64,000 nucleotides of DNA. Source: Lactarius indigo (Eukaryota > Basidiomycota > Agaricomycetes > Russulales > Russulaceae). Position 1 is the stretch's first letter. Each line of letters opens with the position of its first letter. The notes beneath the pieces are model-generated. The model was not told where the DNA came from. It was given only the letters and a program-made list of their open reading frames with translations, and made no database searches. The stretch lies in assembly GCA_025766275.1 (NCBI GenBank), contig JAFKAC010000003.1, positions 2,790,001 through 2,854,000 on the forward strand, read 5' to 3'. Shown here in pieces: positions 45,677 to 56,434 of the stretch. A program made the position numbers and the translations under genes.

Positions 45677-46419
45677 GTTTTTTTCTGCGATGAGCTTTTG
45701 ACGTTGGTGAACCCTGTTCTTTTGAGCACCGAGTTGCGAAGCAAAAACGAGAAAGTCTCGCCGTGTTGATTTGTCTATGCCCCCGCAGATTCAAAGTTAA
45801 GGTTCGTTCGGAGATTCTAATATTCACGGCGTTCACCGATGTGGTCCTTGTACTTGCGCTTACGCTTGGCGCAAGCCGCTATTGTATTTCCCGACTTTGC
45901 GGTAGAATTCCACGTAGCGACAACATAATGTCAATACAAAAAGCGTTGTCAAACCTTCGACCGAGACAATAACGCACATGACGAGAGCAACACGTATATG
46001 GGAACCTTTTGTTTCTCGCTTTTGTTCCTCTACTCAATACAACTCCTCATTGTCCTCGGAAAATTAGCCGCTCACATGGTCACTTGTCTATAAGTATCTG
46101 CCGACGCTGACCCGACCATACCGCAAGCCTTTTCAGGGTACTTACCCGACTCACCATCCTTCACTCTTCGGTTTTACCTTCTGGGTCCCGGTTTCATTAG
46201 GTGAGCCCCAGACCTACTCCTTTGTTTTCGCTGGATTTACCTCCCAAATTCAGTTTCCTATCAACTTGCTACGCAACATCCCTTGCACGTCACCGCACTT
46301 TCGCGTTCATACCGTCTCGTAAATTGCTTCAAGAAACTCAATCGCTGGTCGATTCACGCTCACTCACTTTCACTTGCTCAACCAACTTTTTGAATTCATC
46401 TTCACGTTTATCACGTTCA
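45677..46419. promoter_or_regulatory. Divergent promoter region of RPS27 and BTG-like gene
   Basis: About 740 bp between opposite starts. The BTG-side frame is open in-frame upstream to a GTG at 46201, but it reads poor protein sequence before MASSTSL, so ATG 46420 is chosen. The region is likely 5' leader and shared promoter. No specific element is assigned. Confidence 0.45.
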
Positions 46420-47385
46420 ATGGCCTCTTCCACTTCCCTCAGTTCCATCACCGTGACTGTGTCACATGCTATTGCCTATCTCACGCGTCCTCTGGTCGCA
46501 TTCATGCCCACGTCGACTGTCACGAAGTTACAACTCGCTTTAGAAGCAAACTTGACTGCCCATTATGCTCACTCCTGGGTGCCTTCCGAACCCCTCCGAG
46601 GATCTGGCAGGCGTTGCCTTTCCCTCTCTCCTACTTCTCTCCCTCCGCGCCCTATTCACGCGTCCTGTGCAGCCGCAAAAGTCCAATGGTCCGAATGGAT
46701 GACAGCCCTTGGCAACGTCGAATTTGATCTCTTCGTCGATCCCGGTCTCGTCTCAGTTCGCTTCATCCAGCGTGGTGCCGCCAGCAAACTCATTACCGTT
46801 TGGTCGGATGAAGGTACGGAGGAACCCCGGTCCCGGTCCGAAGGCACTCGCACAAGTGCCTCACCAGCTCAGCATCGTGTGCGGTCATTAACAACGGCCA
46901 AGCCCGTGCTCCCGACGCTCGCACAACAGTTAATGATCGAAGATGAAGAGGACGAAGAGGAGCTATTCGCTGCACTTGCCCACGAACTCCGCGAGCCAAC
47001 TTGGACGACCCCCGTCCTCAACCAGTTCCCTTCGACCATTCCACAGAAATTTAAAACCTCCGTTTCCTCTGCTTCGCACCATTCTCGCTCAAGTTCCCGT
47101 TCATCGGATACGTGTTCGTGGCTTTCCTTCGATTCGGATGATTCCGACTCCACCTCAGCCACCACGATCTCCTCAGCTGGGACTGAGGGCTCTACTCTCT
47201 CCCGTCGTGAGCGCGCTCGCAAAGCTCGTGTCTTTATAGACACGTCGAAGAAGGAAGTGACCAACTACGACGGTGGCAAGACGACAGTTCTCACCGGTGG
47301 GGTGATGCTCGGTGGGCGTCAGGTTCCAGCCAAGCCAGCCTCCGCCGCAGCCTCGAGTTGCAACTGGCGCTCCACCCGCGCATGA
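46420..47385 (+). CDS. BTG/Tob (APRO) family protein
   Basis: BTG/Tob proteins bind the Caf1 deadenylase and promote mRNA deadenylation. The intron-free frame begins at ATG 46420 (MASSTSLSSITVTVSHAIAY). Box A is visible as TAHYAHSWVPSEPLRGSGRR followed by CLSLSP, with the preceding helix KLQLALEANL. Box B is GNVEFDLFVDPGLVSVRF. After the roughly 130-residue APRO domain come a serine/arginine-rich linker, a run of acidic residues (MIEDEEDEEELFAALAHEL) and a C-terminus with ARKARVFIDTSKKEVTNYD. Length 321 aa, longer than animal BTG1/2. Assignment to the family is firm in boxes A and B; the function in fungi is inferred from animals. Confidence 0.85.
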   Translation: MASSTSLSSITVTVSHAIAYLTRPLVAFMPTSTVTKLQLALEANLTAHYAHSWVPSEPLRGSGRRCLSLSPTSLPPRPIHASCAAAKVQWSEWMTALGNVEFDLFVDPGLVSVRFIQRGAASKLITVWSDEGTEEPRSRSEGTRTSASPAQHRVRSLTTAKPVLPTLAQQLMIEDEEDEEELFAALAHELREPTWTTPVLNQFPSTIPQKFKTSVSSASHHSRSSSRSSDTCSWLSFDSDDSDSTSATTISSAGTEGSTLSRRERARKARVFIDTSKKEVTNYDGGKTTVLTGGVMLGGRQVPAKPASAAASSCNWRSTRA

Positions 47386-48225
47386 ATGCGACCCATACGA
47401 TTTTAGGCATGTTCTTGGACGACTATCACCGTCGCGCACACGCACTCGATGTCCATATCACGACAAACAAACACACGCATACGAACTTTTTACACTGTAT
47501 TATCATACGCATTTGCTTGGATCTAATATCTTTGTAGCCATTCTCATTCGTCTTTTTTTACCGTGCTCTCTGTAAAGCGTAGCAAGCTTGGTTTATCATA
47601 GGCCTCATTAATGCACTTTCTGGTGTTGATCACGCACATGTTTTTTTTTTTTTGTATATTTTATGGTTAGCGATGGCAACAATTTGCATTTCGGACGAAC
47701 CTTGATGTTAGCCAGCCCTGACTGCATCGTGACGTCAGCTTCGATTCTAGACCATACGTCCTAGTTGGACCTTGCTTCCCACTTCGAATGGAGTCTCTCA
47801 TCCAATACCGGAGGGGCTGGTCCTCTCTGTCCCACATACTCCATGTTCCCGAAAAGAACCGCAGTGAGGCCTGGAGCGAGGTCTAGAGCATCGTCGGTCC
47901 TTATCACCGCCGTACAACGTTTTGGCGCGTTAAGTGTCCCACGGACTGCGACCAGCCAATGAGAAAATAAGGAGCGTACATCCGGAAAGGGAAAGAGCTC
48001 CGTGATTTGAAGCATCGTGGTCATGCCGTGAGCCGGCAAAAGAGATAGTGATAATGGGATTGATTACGCGGGGCTCCAATAACTGACCCCTTCCGCCTTG
48101 TTTCAACACGACCAGCCTAAGTGTGTTAGACAGCTACCCCTGACTGATTTTTTAAATTTTTATAACCTCTCTCTCTTTTACCCACCCTCTCTCTACCACC
48201 TCTACCCACCCCCACCCATTCCCAA
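47386..48225. other. Intergenic, no supported gene
   Basis: About 0.84 kb. A minus-strand open frame between about 48021 and 47761 (86 codons from its first ATG) has no recognisable motif and is not called. Contains a T-run near 47640. Confidence 0.5.
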
Positions 48226-48502
48226 GATGACCGTTGACTCGGTTGAGATCCGCAAAATTCAATACGCCCGCGAGCTGGCCGCGTACACCATGCGCCAGTG
48301 GAACATCATGCGCGAGTCACTCGAGCGTGAGCGTAGCCTCGCGGCTTCCACGGTGTCACAAACCCAAAGCCTTCGACCGCGATCTCGTTCTCAACCACAA
48401 GATGGCACTGGTACACGTTTGTGTCTCCTGCCCTCCCCCAGCTAGTCACCTCATATTGCTCCAGTAGCACAGCAGTGCGCTTCTGCCCACGCTGAGTCTT
48501 AG
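48226..48502 (+). CDS. Hypothetical small protein, helical N-terminus
   Basis: ATG 48226 follows a pyrimidine-rich leader and opens MTVDSVEIRKIQYARELAAY, then MRQWNIMRESLERERSLAAS, a charged amphipathic helix. A plausible intron (GTACAC...CTCCAG) joins RSRSQPQDGTV to AQQCASAHAES and a stop at 48500-48502; without it the frame ends slightly earlier in poor sequence. No family recognised. The helical composition and leader make a real small protein plausible. Confidence 0.4.
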
Positions 48503-49365
48503 TATCGCCTTCCACAAACCACGAACGAACGACCCATGGATGATTTCGACTGTCTCTTCCTTTCCGCTGTGCGGTTTCCCTACGACACACCGTATTAGCA
48601 TTGTTCTTATATGACACCATTCTTACCTATCTCTCCCCCCAAACCCCATTCCCATTCCCATTACTATTTATATATCCTCGTCTAGGTTCTCTATTCCCAT
48701 GTGCTTGATATCTGCTGTTCTTCCTTGAGAAATAACTCTCAGACGTCGTCCCCCTTGCCTGTAATTCATTAACATTGACATATGCTCGGCCTCGTCAGCT
48801 GCTGGAAAAAATATTGCTGAATTATCCGCGGGTGCAGCATCTGTCGGATACGCGTCATCTCGAGATAAAAACACGTGCCTTCTCCGTACTCGTTACGTAC
48901 GACAACGTCTTCGAGAGCTACGGCTGACATACAGGGACGCCGATTACGCCTGTGACATGCATGAGACTTTGTTGTAGCCTCTGAGCGCTGAGCTTTGGCA
49001 CAAACCCTGCACAAGGTAACAGAAAACAGTCTTCTCGGTTGTCAGGCGAGTCTACTGCGCAACCTTGTGACTGCTTTGTGACCATTGCATGCCATTCATG
49101 GGGTTATTGATCACATGGCGCGACGAGGGGAGTGGTGCTCTCACGACTCGGGAATGATGCATGATGGCTATAGAGTACGTGCTTTACTGTGACAGCACGC
49201 GTGTAACCGTACTCGGACGGTCCCCAACTGGTCTATGTTTTGGGGATTGATTACGTTACCTAATCCCACTTATCGGGTTCATCGGTACCCCTCCACTCAA
49301 AAACAAGGTGTCGTAAATCCGTTCGCAAACCTCTGTGTCCACTTCCCCCTTTGTTTTCATCCATC
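48503..49365. other. Intergenic, no supported gene
   Basis: About 0.86 kb with only a minus-strand frame (about 48770-49014) without motifs, overlapped by another. Probably the promoter of BIO2. Confidence 0.5.
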
Positions 49366-50941
49366 ATGTTGCGCATCGTCGCATCTCCGCGTTTCACTCT
49401 CTTGGCGAGATCTCTTGCGACACATGCATCCACCACCGCTCCGACACTTGTGGCGGCACCTCCTACGCGTCACGACTGGACAAAAGAGGAAGTGCAACGG
49501 ATCTACGACGCCCCGCTACTGGATCTCGTCTTCCGCGCGGCAAGCGTGCATAGGCAGCACCACGATCCGAGCAAAATTCAGTTGTGCACGTTGATGAACA
49601 TCAAAAGTGAGTCGGCTATATACCCGAAGAATAACGAAGTCTGACTTCGGCTGTTCGGTTGCAGGTGGAGGATGTAGCGAAGATTGTAAGACAAACGCGG
49701 CTGATAGAGCGCCAGTCGGGATCGTGCTCACGATATTCAGGCTCATACTGCTCGCAGTCGTCCAGATACACGACCGCGACGAAGGCTTCCCGTCTCCTTG
49801 AGATCGAGCCCGTGTTAGAGGCCGCACGCACAGCAAAGGCGAACGGCAGCACTCGCTTTTGTATGGGTGCCGCGTGGAGGGATCTGGCAGGCCGAAAGCG
49901 CGGCTTTGAACGTATCCTGGAGATGGTCCGCGAGATACGCAAGATGGATATGGAAGTCTGCACTACTCTTGGAATGCTGTCCCCGACTCAAGCAAAGCAG
50001 TTGAAGGAGGCGTATGTGTTCCTACCATATATTCGTAACCCATTGCTCACTGACAACGACCCTGCTCATCAGAGGCTTGACGGCATATAACCACAATCTA
50101 GACACCTCACGAGAGTTCTATCCACAGGTTTGTCGTCCCGGGTGATTACCTGTTCTCACCAAGTCATGCTTTGCTGTGTGCAGGTCATCACTACAAGAAC
50201 ATACGATGATCGCCTAGATACAATATCTCACGTCAGAGACGCAGGTATCAGTGTCTGTTCAGGGGGCATCCTTGGACTGGGTGAGTCCGATGCTGATCGT
50301 GTCGGCCTCATCTGGGAAGCCTCCAAGTGCGTCTCAAGTTTTACCAGTGTTTTTGACCACGTCTTCTCACAAGATGCTCATAGCATGCCTGAACACCCCG
50401 AGTCGTTCCCCGTGAACGCTCTTGTACCGATCGAAGGAACACCTCTGGAGAACAACGAGGCAAGTAACCACCTTCTTCCTCTAAGCGTTACGACTCTGAG
50501 CATTACTTTCCAGCCTGTTTCTCATCATGTACTTCTCCGTACGATCGCCACGACAAGAATAGTTCTTCCGACGACGATCATTAGACTCGCGGCAGGTAGG
50601 CAGACGCTAAGCGAGAACGAGCAAGCAATGTGTTTCATGGCTGGGGCAAACGCCGTGTTTACGGGTGAACAGATGCTGACAACACCATGTAAGTGGATAC
50701 GTACACACGCACCAGGCCAGATGAAGCTAAATGTCGGTTGCATCTTACATAGGTTCACCATGGGACGAGGTGAGCTTCATATTTTGAATCGCCTGGAGCA
50801 CTGGATTGAAGGCTGTCGTAGGACAAAGCTATGATGTCTCGGTGGGGACTGGAAGGGATGAGAAGCTTTGAGCAAAAGAACGTCGCCCGAAAAGAAAAAC
50901 TGGGCGGGGAAGCTGCAGAAGGCAGTGCAGAGCTGTCGTGA
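49366..50941 (+). CDS. BIO2: Biotin synthase (radical SAM), mitochondrial
   Basis: Biotin synthase converts dethiobiotin to biotin using radical SAM chemistry and two iron-sulfur clusters. Start ATG 49366 opens a mitochondrial presequence (MLRIVASPRFTLLARSLATH). Then RHDWTKEEVQRIYDAPLLDL and VFRAASVHRQHHDPSKIQLC. The radical SAM motif is GGCSEDCSYCSQSSRY (C-x3-C-x2-C), reconstructed across an intron inside the second Cys codon. Further blocks are RFCMGAAWRD, MEVCTTLGMLSPTQAKQLKE, GLTAYNHNLDTSREFYPQV, ITTRTYDDRLDTISHVRDAG, ISVCSGGILGLGESDADRVG and PVNALVPIEGTPLE. The C-terminal part has RLAAGRQTLSENEQAMCFMA and GANAVFTGEQMLTT, ending EGSAELS. About 400 aa. Confidence 0.93.
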
Positions 50942-51488
50942 TTGATTGACTTTGTGCGTGTAAGTGGAAATTCCCGTGTTAGAATAAGCCCAGGACGAGA
51001 TCTGCTGTTGAGATTCGCCGATCGGAGGGTTCATAACTGTCTCGGTTACGTAAATGCCCAATGTCAGATCGTCATCAACGAGGACAGAGTTTCTCTCTCT
51101 CTTGGAGAGCGTCTCGATAAATCACTTGTTGCCATGTGACGTGGGGATCCCATCGTCGAACCGCAACAGCTTCTGTTGTCTTTGACTCTGTTTGGAAAGA
51201 TTGCGGTGCCGCTGTGTACCAACGCGCTCTGTTCGGGAATACCAACTCGGCTTCGATGTTTGTCTGGTATTCATACCCTTTCACTCGCTCAGAGGGAGAA
51301 GTTGGTTGTCTCCCGCAGAAAATGGCAGGACCCCTGCACGAGCCCGCCTCGGCATTTTACCCCTCCTGGTCATTCTCGCAACTAGGGTCTTCCTGACGTC
51401 GTCTTCTCTCCCTCTTTCTCTCCTAAAAGTCACAATTCTACTTCACTCTTGCCGTTTTTCACTCGCTCCCTTTTATCGGCCTCGCGGC
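50942..51488. other. Intergenic, upstream of REX4-like gene
   Basis: About 0.55 kb without a supported gene. Overlapping plus frames around 51136-51396 have poor composition. The 3' half is C/T-rich, consistent with the leader of the next gene. Confidence 0.5.
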
Positions 51489-52523
51489 ATGTTTATATAT
51501 CACGCTAAGGACAAGAACAAACGTGGGCATATAACGACCACTCCTCGCACCAACAAGTCGACCCCTCTTCAAAAATCCGCGTTCTTGTCAAGGAGCCCTC
51601 ACCAGCAGCCTCAAGCACAACTACCTCCCAAGATTCATCTTCCAGAAATGTGAGTCACAACAACCTCATGAGAGGGTTGGGTTCACATTTTTATTGCCCA
51701 GTTTTATGGCAGTTTCGGCTCAAATAGTGTATACTGGCGATACCGCAAACATACCAATAGTTGCGTAAGTCAGCCTTTTGTTTATTAACACCTGCCCCAC
51801 AATACCATCTATGCACAGGCGTGTCTCTCTCACGGACTATAGAGGAAACGTGGTGCTGGATACCCTCGTGCGTCCAACGTACGTCGCAGGGATATTGCAA
51901 CCTTGTTTGTTAGTACTAAATCATTGGTATGTTGACCAGTCATGAAGTCACAAATTACAGGACTGCGGAGACAGGCCTAGTCGCGGCGCATCTAGTGAAT
52001 GGTAATTCGTCGTCACCTCCAAAAGGACACCGGCTTACTGGCATCTACCTAGCCCCTTTGTTCCGTGAAGTTCAGCATCGCGTAGCGTCCCTCATACGAG
52101 ATAAGATCATTGTTGGACATAACCTTTGGTTATTCCTATCGGCAAGTGGTATCGATGCGCTTGAGAATTGAAGTGGCTGACTAGCACGTAGGTCATGGGC
52201 ATCAGCCACCCAACGATCAACACACGCGACGTGGCAGCATTTGTCCCATTCAGGCGAGGTCTCGGGTGTGGAAGTACTATACCTCCATTACACGTCCTTG
52301 TCCACCGTCTGATGGGCCGTAGTATGGGACTAGGATACGAACATCCGGTGCGTCCGCATAACCGATCTTATCTCAGCATTGCACGTATCGAATACAGCTG
52401 GAAAATGCACGCGCCGCTTTGGACTTGTATCGCTCAGCTGAGCGCGCCTGGGAGAGTGCAATCGACTTCGGGTCATGGCCTTGTGCGCTGCCACCGGTGG
52501 GATATGCAGAGTATTTTCTTTGA
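51489..52523 (+). CDS. REX4/ISG20-like DEDDh exonuclease-fold protein, probably catalytically inactive
   Basis: Spliced from ATG 51489 (MFIYHAKDKNKRGHITTTPR), the protein has a basic N-terminus, then a REX4-type exonuclease core: AVSAQIVYTG, RVSLTDYRGNVVLDTLVRPT, HEVTNYRTAETGL, LFREVQHRVASLIRDKIIVG, GHNLWLFLS, ISHPTINTRDVAAFVPF, EHPLENARAALDLYRS, and ends GSWPCALPPVGYAEYFL. The order and spacing match REX4/REXO4. The catalytic acidic positions do not: motif I DxE reads SxQ (AVSAQIV where active enzymes have LDCEMV), motif II ND reads LF, and the final Asp of the EDA element reads ENA; only the His is kept. Introns use normal sites except a GC-AG intron at 52142-52191. Length about 270 aa. An active enzyme is unlikely unless the splice model is wrong. 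Confidence 0.7.
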
Positions 52524-52633
52524 CTAGATAGCGTGTGAAAATCCTATATTATATATACCAGTGGGACCGGTTCCCACGCCTCAAGGTCTATATTTGTCGA
52601 CGTACTGCGGTGTTCGTATTGAGAGCCAGGTGA

Positions 52634-53803
52634 ATGCTCTCTCGGTGTCGCAAGGCTTCTACCCGCTTAGTGGCTATGTCCCAGCCTCTAAGGACTGGTG
52701 GCACTGGTGGCAGCAGGGTCTTGTCCGTTGACAGACCTAACCATAACTCGCAGCCCTCGACGACGTACAAAAGTTCTTCAGAACTCGAGGATTCGTCAGC
52801 TGGCGGACCTGGGGGCACAGGTGGTACAAGTCCTCGAGCAGCCGGAGGCAGTACTAATGACCTCGTTCCATATAATTGGAGAGCATTCACCGCCAATGCC
52901 CAACTTCATTACATAAGGACAGAAGACACAGCAAACGAGTCCATCGCCCGTATGGCATCCCGTCCGTCACCCCTCGCTATCGGCCTTGACCTTGAGTGGC
53001 GGCCGACTTTCCAATCAGGGAGGAGGGAGAACCCAATAGCCCTCGTCCAGCTCGCGTGTGACGATGAAATATTGCTCGTGCAGGTCAGCGCCATGCCAGG
53101 TACGGTCCACATCAACTTTACGCGCTTCTCCGCTTCCGCGGATCTACACGTATGCTGATTATATTGAAGCCTTTCCCAGCGGCCTTCGCGACCTATTAGA
53201 ATCAGCCGAGAGCGTGAAGGTTGGTGTAGGGATCCAGTGCAAGTAGCTTTAATCTGGATGTTGGTCTGTTGGATATTGAAGAGGGATGTTTAGATGATTG
53301 CAAGAAGCTTTGGAGAGATCATCGGGTATCTGTACGCAATTGTGTTGATCTGGCGCTTTTGGCGCGGAGTGTGGACACGCGTTGGAAGGGACCTTATGGG
53401 GGTGGGATCGGACTTTCACGGTTAGCGGATACATACCTTGGACGGAAACTTGCGAAAGGTCAAGCACAAACGAGCAATTGGGAGGCGAAACTCTCGACGC
53501 AACAAAAAGAATGTGAGATTATTATTATTTTTTTCTCCCTCTGAACATTCCGTGGTCTAAAATGAATTGTTTCTAGACGCGGCAAATGACTGTCACTCAA
53601 GTGTGGCAATTTACAGGACGCTCATACAGCGGGCGCTGATTCTAGAGCGAGCGCCTGAGCCGGAATGGTACACATTCCACGCGATCGAAGGGGTATTACG
53701 TGATGTTGAGGGCAGGCCATGGTTTCCGGATAATCCGTACTACGACCCCGGTCCTCCGCCCGGTACAGCCCAATCTGATGTGGTCGCGCTGATGCCTGAA
53801 TAA
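52634..53803 (+). CDS. Werner-type 3'-5' exonuclease domain protein (DEDDy)
   Basis: ATG 52634 or the in-frame ATG 52676 (MSQPLRTGGTGGSRVLSVDR) starts a disordered, glycine/serine-rich N-terminus. The exonuclease core begins LVPYNWRAFTANAQLHYIRT. Motif I is AIGLDLEWRPTFQ (D-x-E present) followed by NPIALVQLACDDEILLVQ. Motif II is VGVGIQCNDDCKKLWRDH (Asp present, across an intron) followed by VRNCVDLALLAR. Then GIGLSRLADTYLGRKLAK and SNWEAKLSTQQ, and motif III with AANDCHSSVAIYR. All metal-binding acidic residues appear present, in contrast to the gene just upstream. No helicase domain follows, so it resembles stand-alone WRN exonucleases. It ends WFPDNPYYDPGPPPG then AQSDVVALMPE. Length about 340 aa. 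Confidence 0.85.
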
Positions 53804-54003
53804 CGAGCACACGTTTTGGGCTATCGTCACATAGGCGGTACTCCGTTCCTGAGTTGTGATAGTGATTGGTTTCCCCACGCTGCTGGGTCGACGTGCCTGA
53901 CCGCGCTACTTTGAACCAATTTGTCCGCTTTATGAGTTAGCCTTCAACCGATCTTTTCCCAACTCTTTCCTCTCTCCTTTGTCTCCTCCGCAGAGCGATC
54001 TCC

Positions 54004-56039
54004 ATGCAGGGCCCAGTTGCCCCAATCGCTCTTCTCATTTTTGTCTCATGTTGTTTCCATCGAATCGCTGCTGCAAACACGCCATCATTTCTTCCCCAGG
54101 TGCGTATCCCCCCCCCTTTCACACTTACCCACATGTTCAACGACGTCCTGTTTTTAGAGCTTCTTCTTCGACTTTAATCCTCCCGGGACGACAGTTCCGA
54201 TACCCGTTACCGGTGCGGTCGTGTCTTCTTTTTGGTTCATTTGGAGGACTGAGTCGATATTGATGATGGATCAGAACAATGCTCTACGTTACATCTAACG
54301 TGGCAGCGAGGCTCGACCTCTGTAGGGTGCGCAGCTGCCATCTCCCTGTGATCTCTTCAACTAACTATTTCCCCAGGCCGAATCCGATAGCACCTTATTT
54401 CCTTCAAATATTCACTTCGTTCGTCTTGCTCGTCACGCCATGTATTTCTGGCGCCTTAACCCCCTAACCCACGACAGTACATTCATTGTCCCCATCACCG
54501 TGCCGGCGGGGGGTGGAACATCTTTTGTATGCCCTTTACTTTGTGTTTGTCCAACTACCAAACAAACTCGTACGTCTTTTTAGGATTTTGTCGTTCCTTG
54601 GATCCCTGGTACTCAGGTATGTTGTCCATGTTTTTCAATGCCTCGATATCATCGATCACACACACCTCGGTTCCTGACGTAGTATCAAATATGCATGGTG
54701 AGCGGCACATCTTTTGATCGTTATCTGTCGTCTCACTGTGGCCCGGGAACCAGTGGGACTCAAACGGGGCATCTGGTGGCTGCCAAGGGATCTATACTGT
54801 TATTCCCAGCTCTTCCAACGCTACGTCCGTATCTTGTCAGAACGTGACTTATCCGACTTCTGCAATGAGTGTCGACGCGGCGGTCGTAAGCGGCGCTTTC
54901 TCCCAATATGGCTGGATTCCGCAGGTACGTTGGGAAACCGCTTTGCGCTACTATTTGCGATAAACACGGATGGCGTACAGTGCACAGACATCCAAGTACA
55001 GGCCAAGAACGGCACACCCCCCTATTCGCTCACTGTGCGTGTCTATTTCTGACACTGTCAATCGTGGTTGTGTGACGCCAGGCACCCAGATTGCGCCGAC
55101 TTTGCACCCGCCATTGGTCATCAACACAACCACGGATAACCCCAATGGCCCCATCAACTGGACCGTATCGTTGGTGCGTAATCGCCTCTTTACTCCCGCC
55201 CCGAGGACGTGCCTGAAGTGACAACAATCTAGTCTCATGGTTTCCCTTTCTTCATCTCGCTTGAGGACTCGCAAGGCAATGTGTGGGCACAAGGGCCACT
55301 GCATAGTGGCGATGGCACTGATACCTCATGTCTGGACTTGAATCACAGGTGAGTCTCGATTTCCCTCAAATGAATCCATTTTGTTGATTCTAGATATCAT
55401 AGCGGTGGGAGTGTTAAATCATCATCACACTTAGCCTCGACTATAGGAGCTGCTGCAGGCGGCATCGTTGTCGGTTTGCTAGTGGGTGGAGCGGGAATAC
55501 TTCTATTCAAACGCCGCCGTTCTCGCAGTCCTCCAGCCCGACAAAGCTTGGCCCATAGCAGCGAGCTCGGCCACCCCCACACACCCCGCGAAGTGACGGG
55601 CATCACCCCCGGGGGTAATCTTGGTCCGGGCGGGCTGGAGTACATTGTAGAGCCATTCTCAGTTCCCGGCTCGAGCTCGAGTGACCCGAGTGCCCCACTC
55701 CTCCCTGGCCCTGGCAGCCCCAACAGCCCGCCCTCATCGCCTCCGGACGCCACTTCTGCGTCGGGTTCGACGGCGCCGACGGACCCGTCCTCCGGTTCCG
55801 CGGGAGGACGGGGCGGGAGAACGAACGTCTACGTCGTGCACCATGACGGCGGGCGCGCACCAGTGACGGTTTATACCGAGGAGGGTGCGGAGGTCGTCGA
55901 GCTTCCGCCTCGGTACGCGGATAGCGGAGGTAGTGGTTCGCAGGACGGCAGATCGCAGGACGGCAGATCACCCGTCGACCGGAGGAGGGAGCCTGCTGCA
56001 CAACCCCGAAAAACGCGAGGGCCGCGTCCTCCTACATGA
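54004..56039 (+). CDS. Single-pass type I membrane protein with disordered cytoplasmic tail, unknown family
   Basis: ATG 54004 opens a signal peptide (MQGPVAPIALLIFVSCCFHR, IAAANTPSF). Ectodomain exons carry SFFFDFNPPGTTVPIPVT, EQCSTLHLTWQ, CTDIQVQAKNGTPPYSLTV, APTLHPPLVINTTTDNPNGP and INWTVSLSHGFPFFISLEDS, with several N-glycosylation sequons. One membrane helix follows (STIGAAAGGIVVGLLVGGAG, then ILLFKRRRSRS as stop-transfer). The cytoplasmic tail is long, Gly/Ser/Pro-rich and ends KTRGPRPPT, with a repeated QDGRS at 55944-55965. This architecture is common in basidiomycete cell-surface proteins and recalls Mid2-like stress sensors, but I do not recognise the family. Exon borders in the ectodomain are approximate. 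Confidence 0.6.
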
Positions 56040-56434
56040 CGAACGACACGACATGCTTCATAAACCTACCTAACGTGCTGCATCCAATTATACTTTGCTA
56101 CTAATTCCTTATTTTTTCTGTTTTTTCTTCCTTTCTTTCTGGGCGCAATCTAGGCTATTATACCTGATCTGATATACAGCTGCTCCGTGTATTTTTTTGC
56201 AATCCGTGTGCACTTACGTTGGACCAGGATCGGTTTCATTTTTTTCCTTGTAAATCACCTCGGGAGTGTCAGACGACCCTGAGTTTTTTTTCTTTTCAAA
56301 TCATTTGTGTTCCCGGAGGACCAGGTACAGAACTCGCTCCATCCTGACATTCAAGTTCGTCAAGTAGCCAATATATCCCTTTCTGCAAGACCCCATAAAA
56401 CATTGACAGCTGACATTCGTACCAATCATTTTGC
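56040..56434. other. Intergenic between convergent genes
   Basis: About 0.4 kb with T-rich stretches (56110-56140, 56285-56295) between two 3' ends. No gene seen. Confidence 0.55.

Noticed and set aside
47761..48039. Minus-strand open frame of about 90 codons
   Set aside because: No motif, no ATG at its upstream end (first ATG is six codons in), and no transcript-like context; not strong enough to call.
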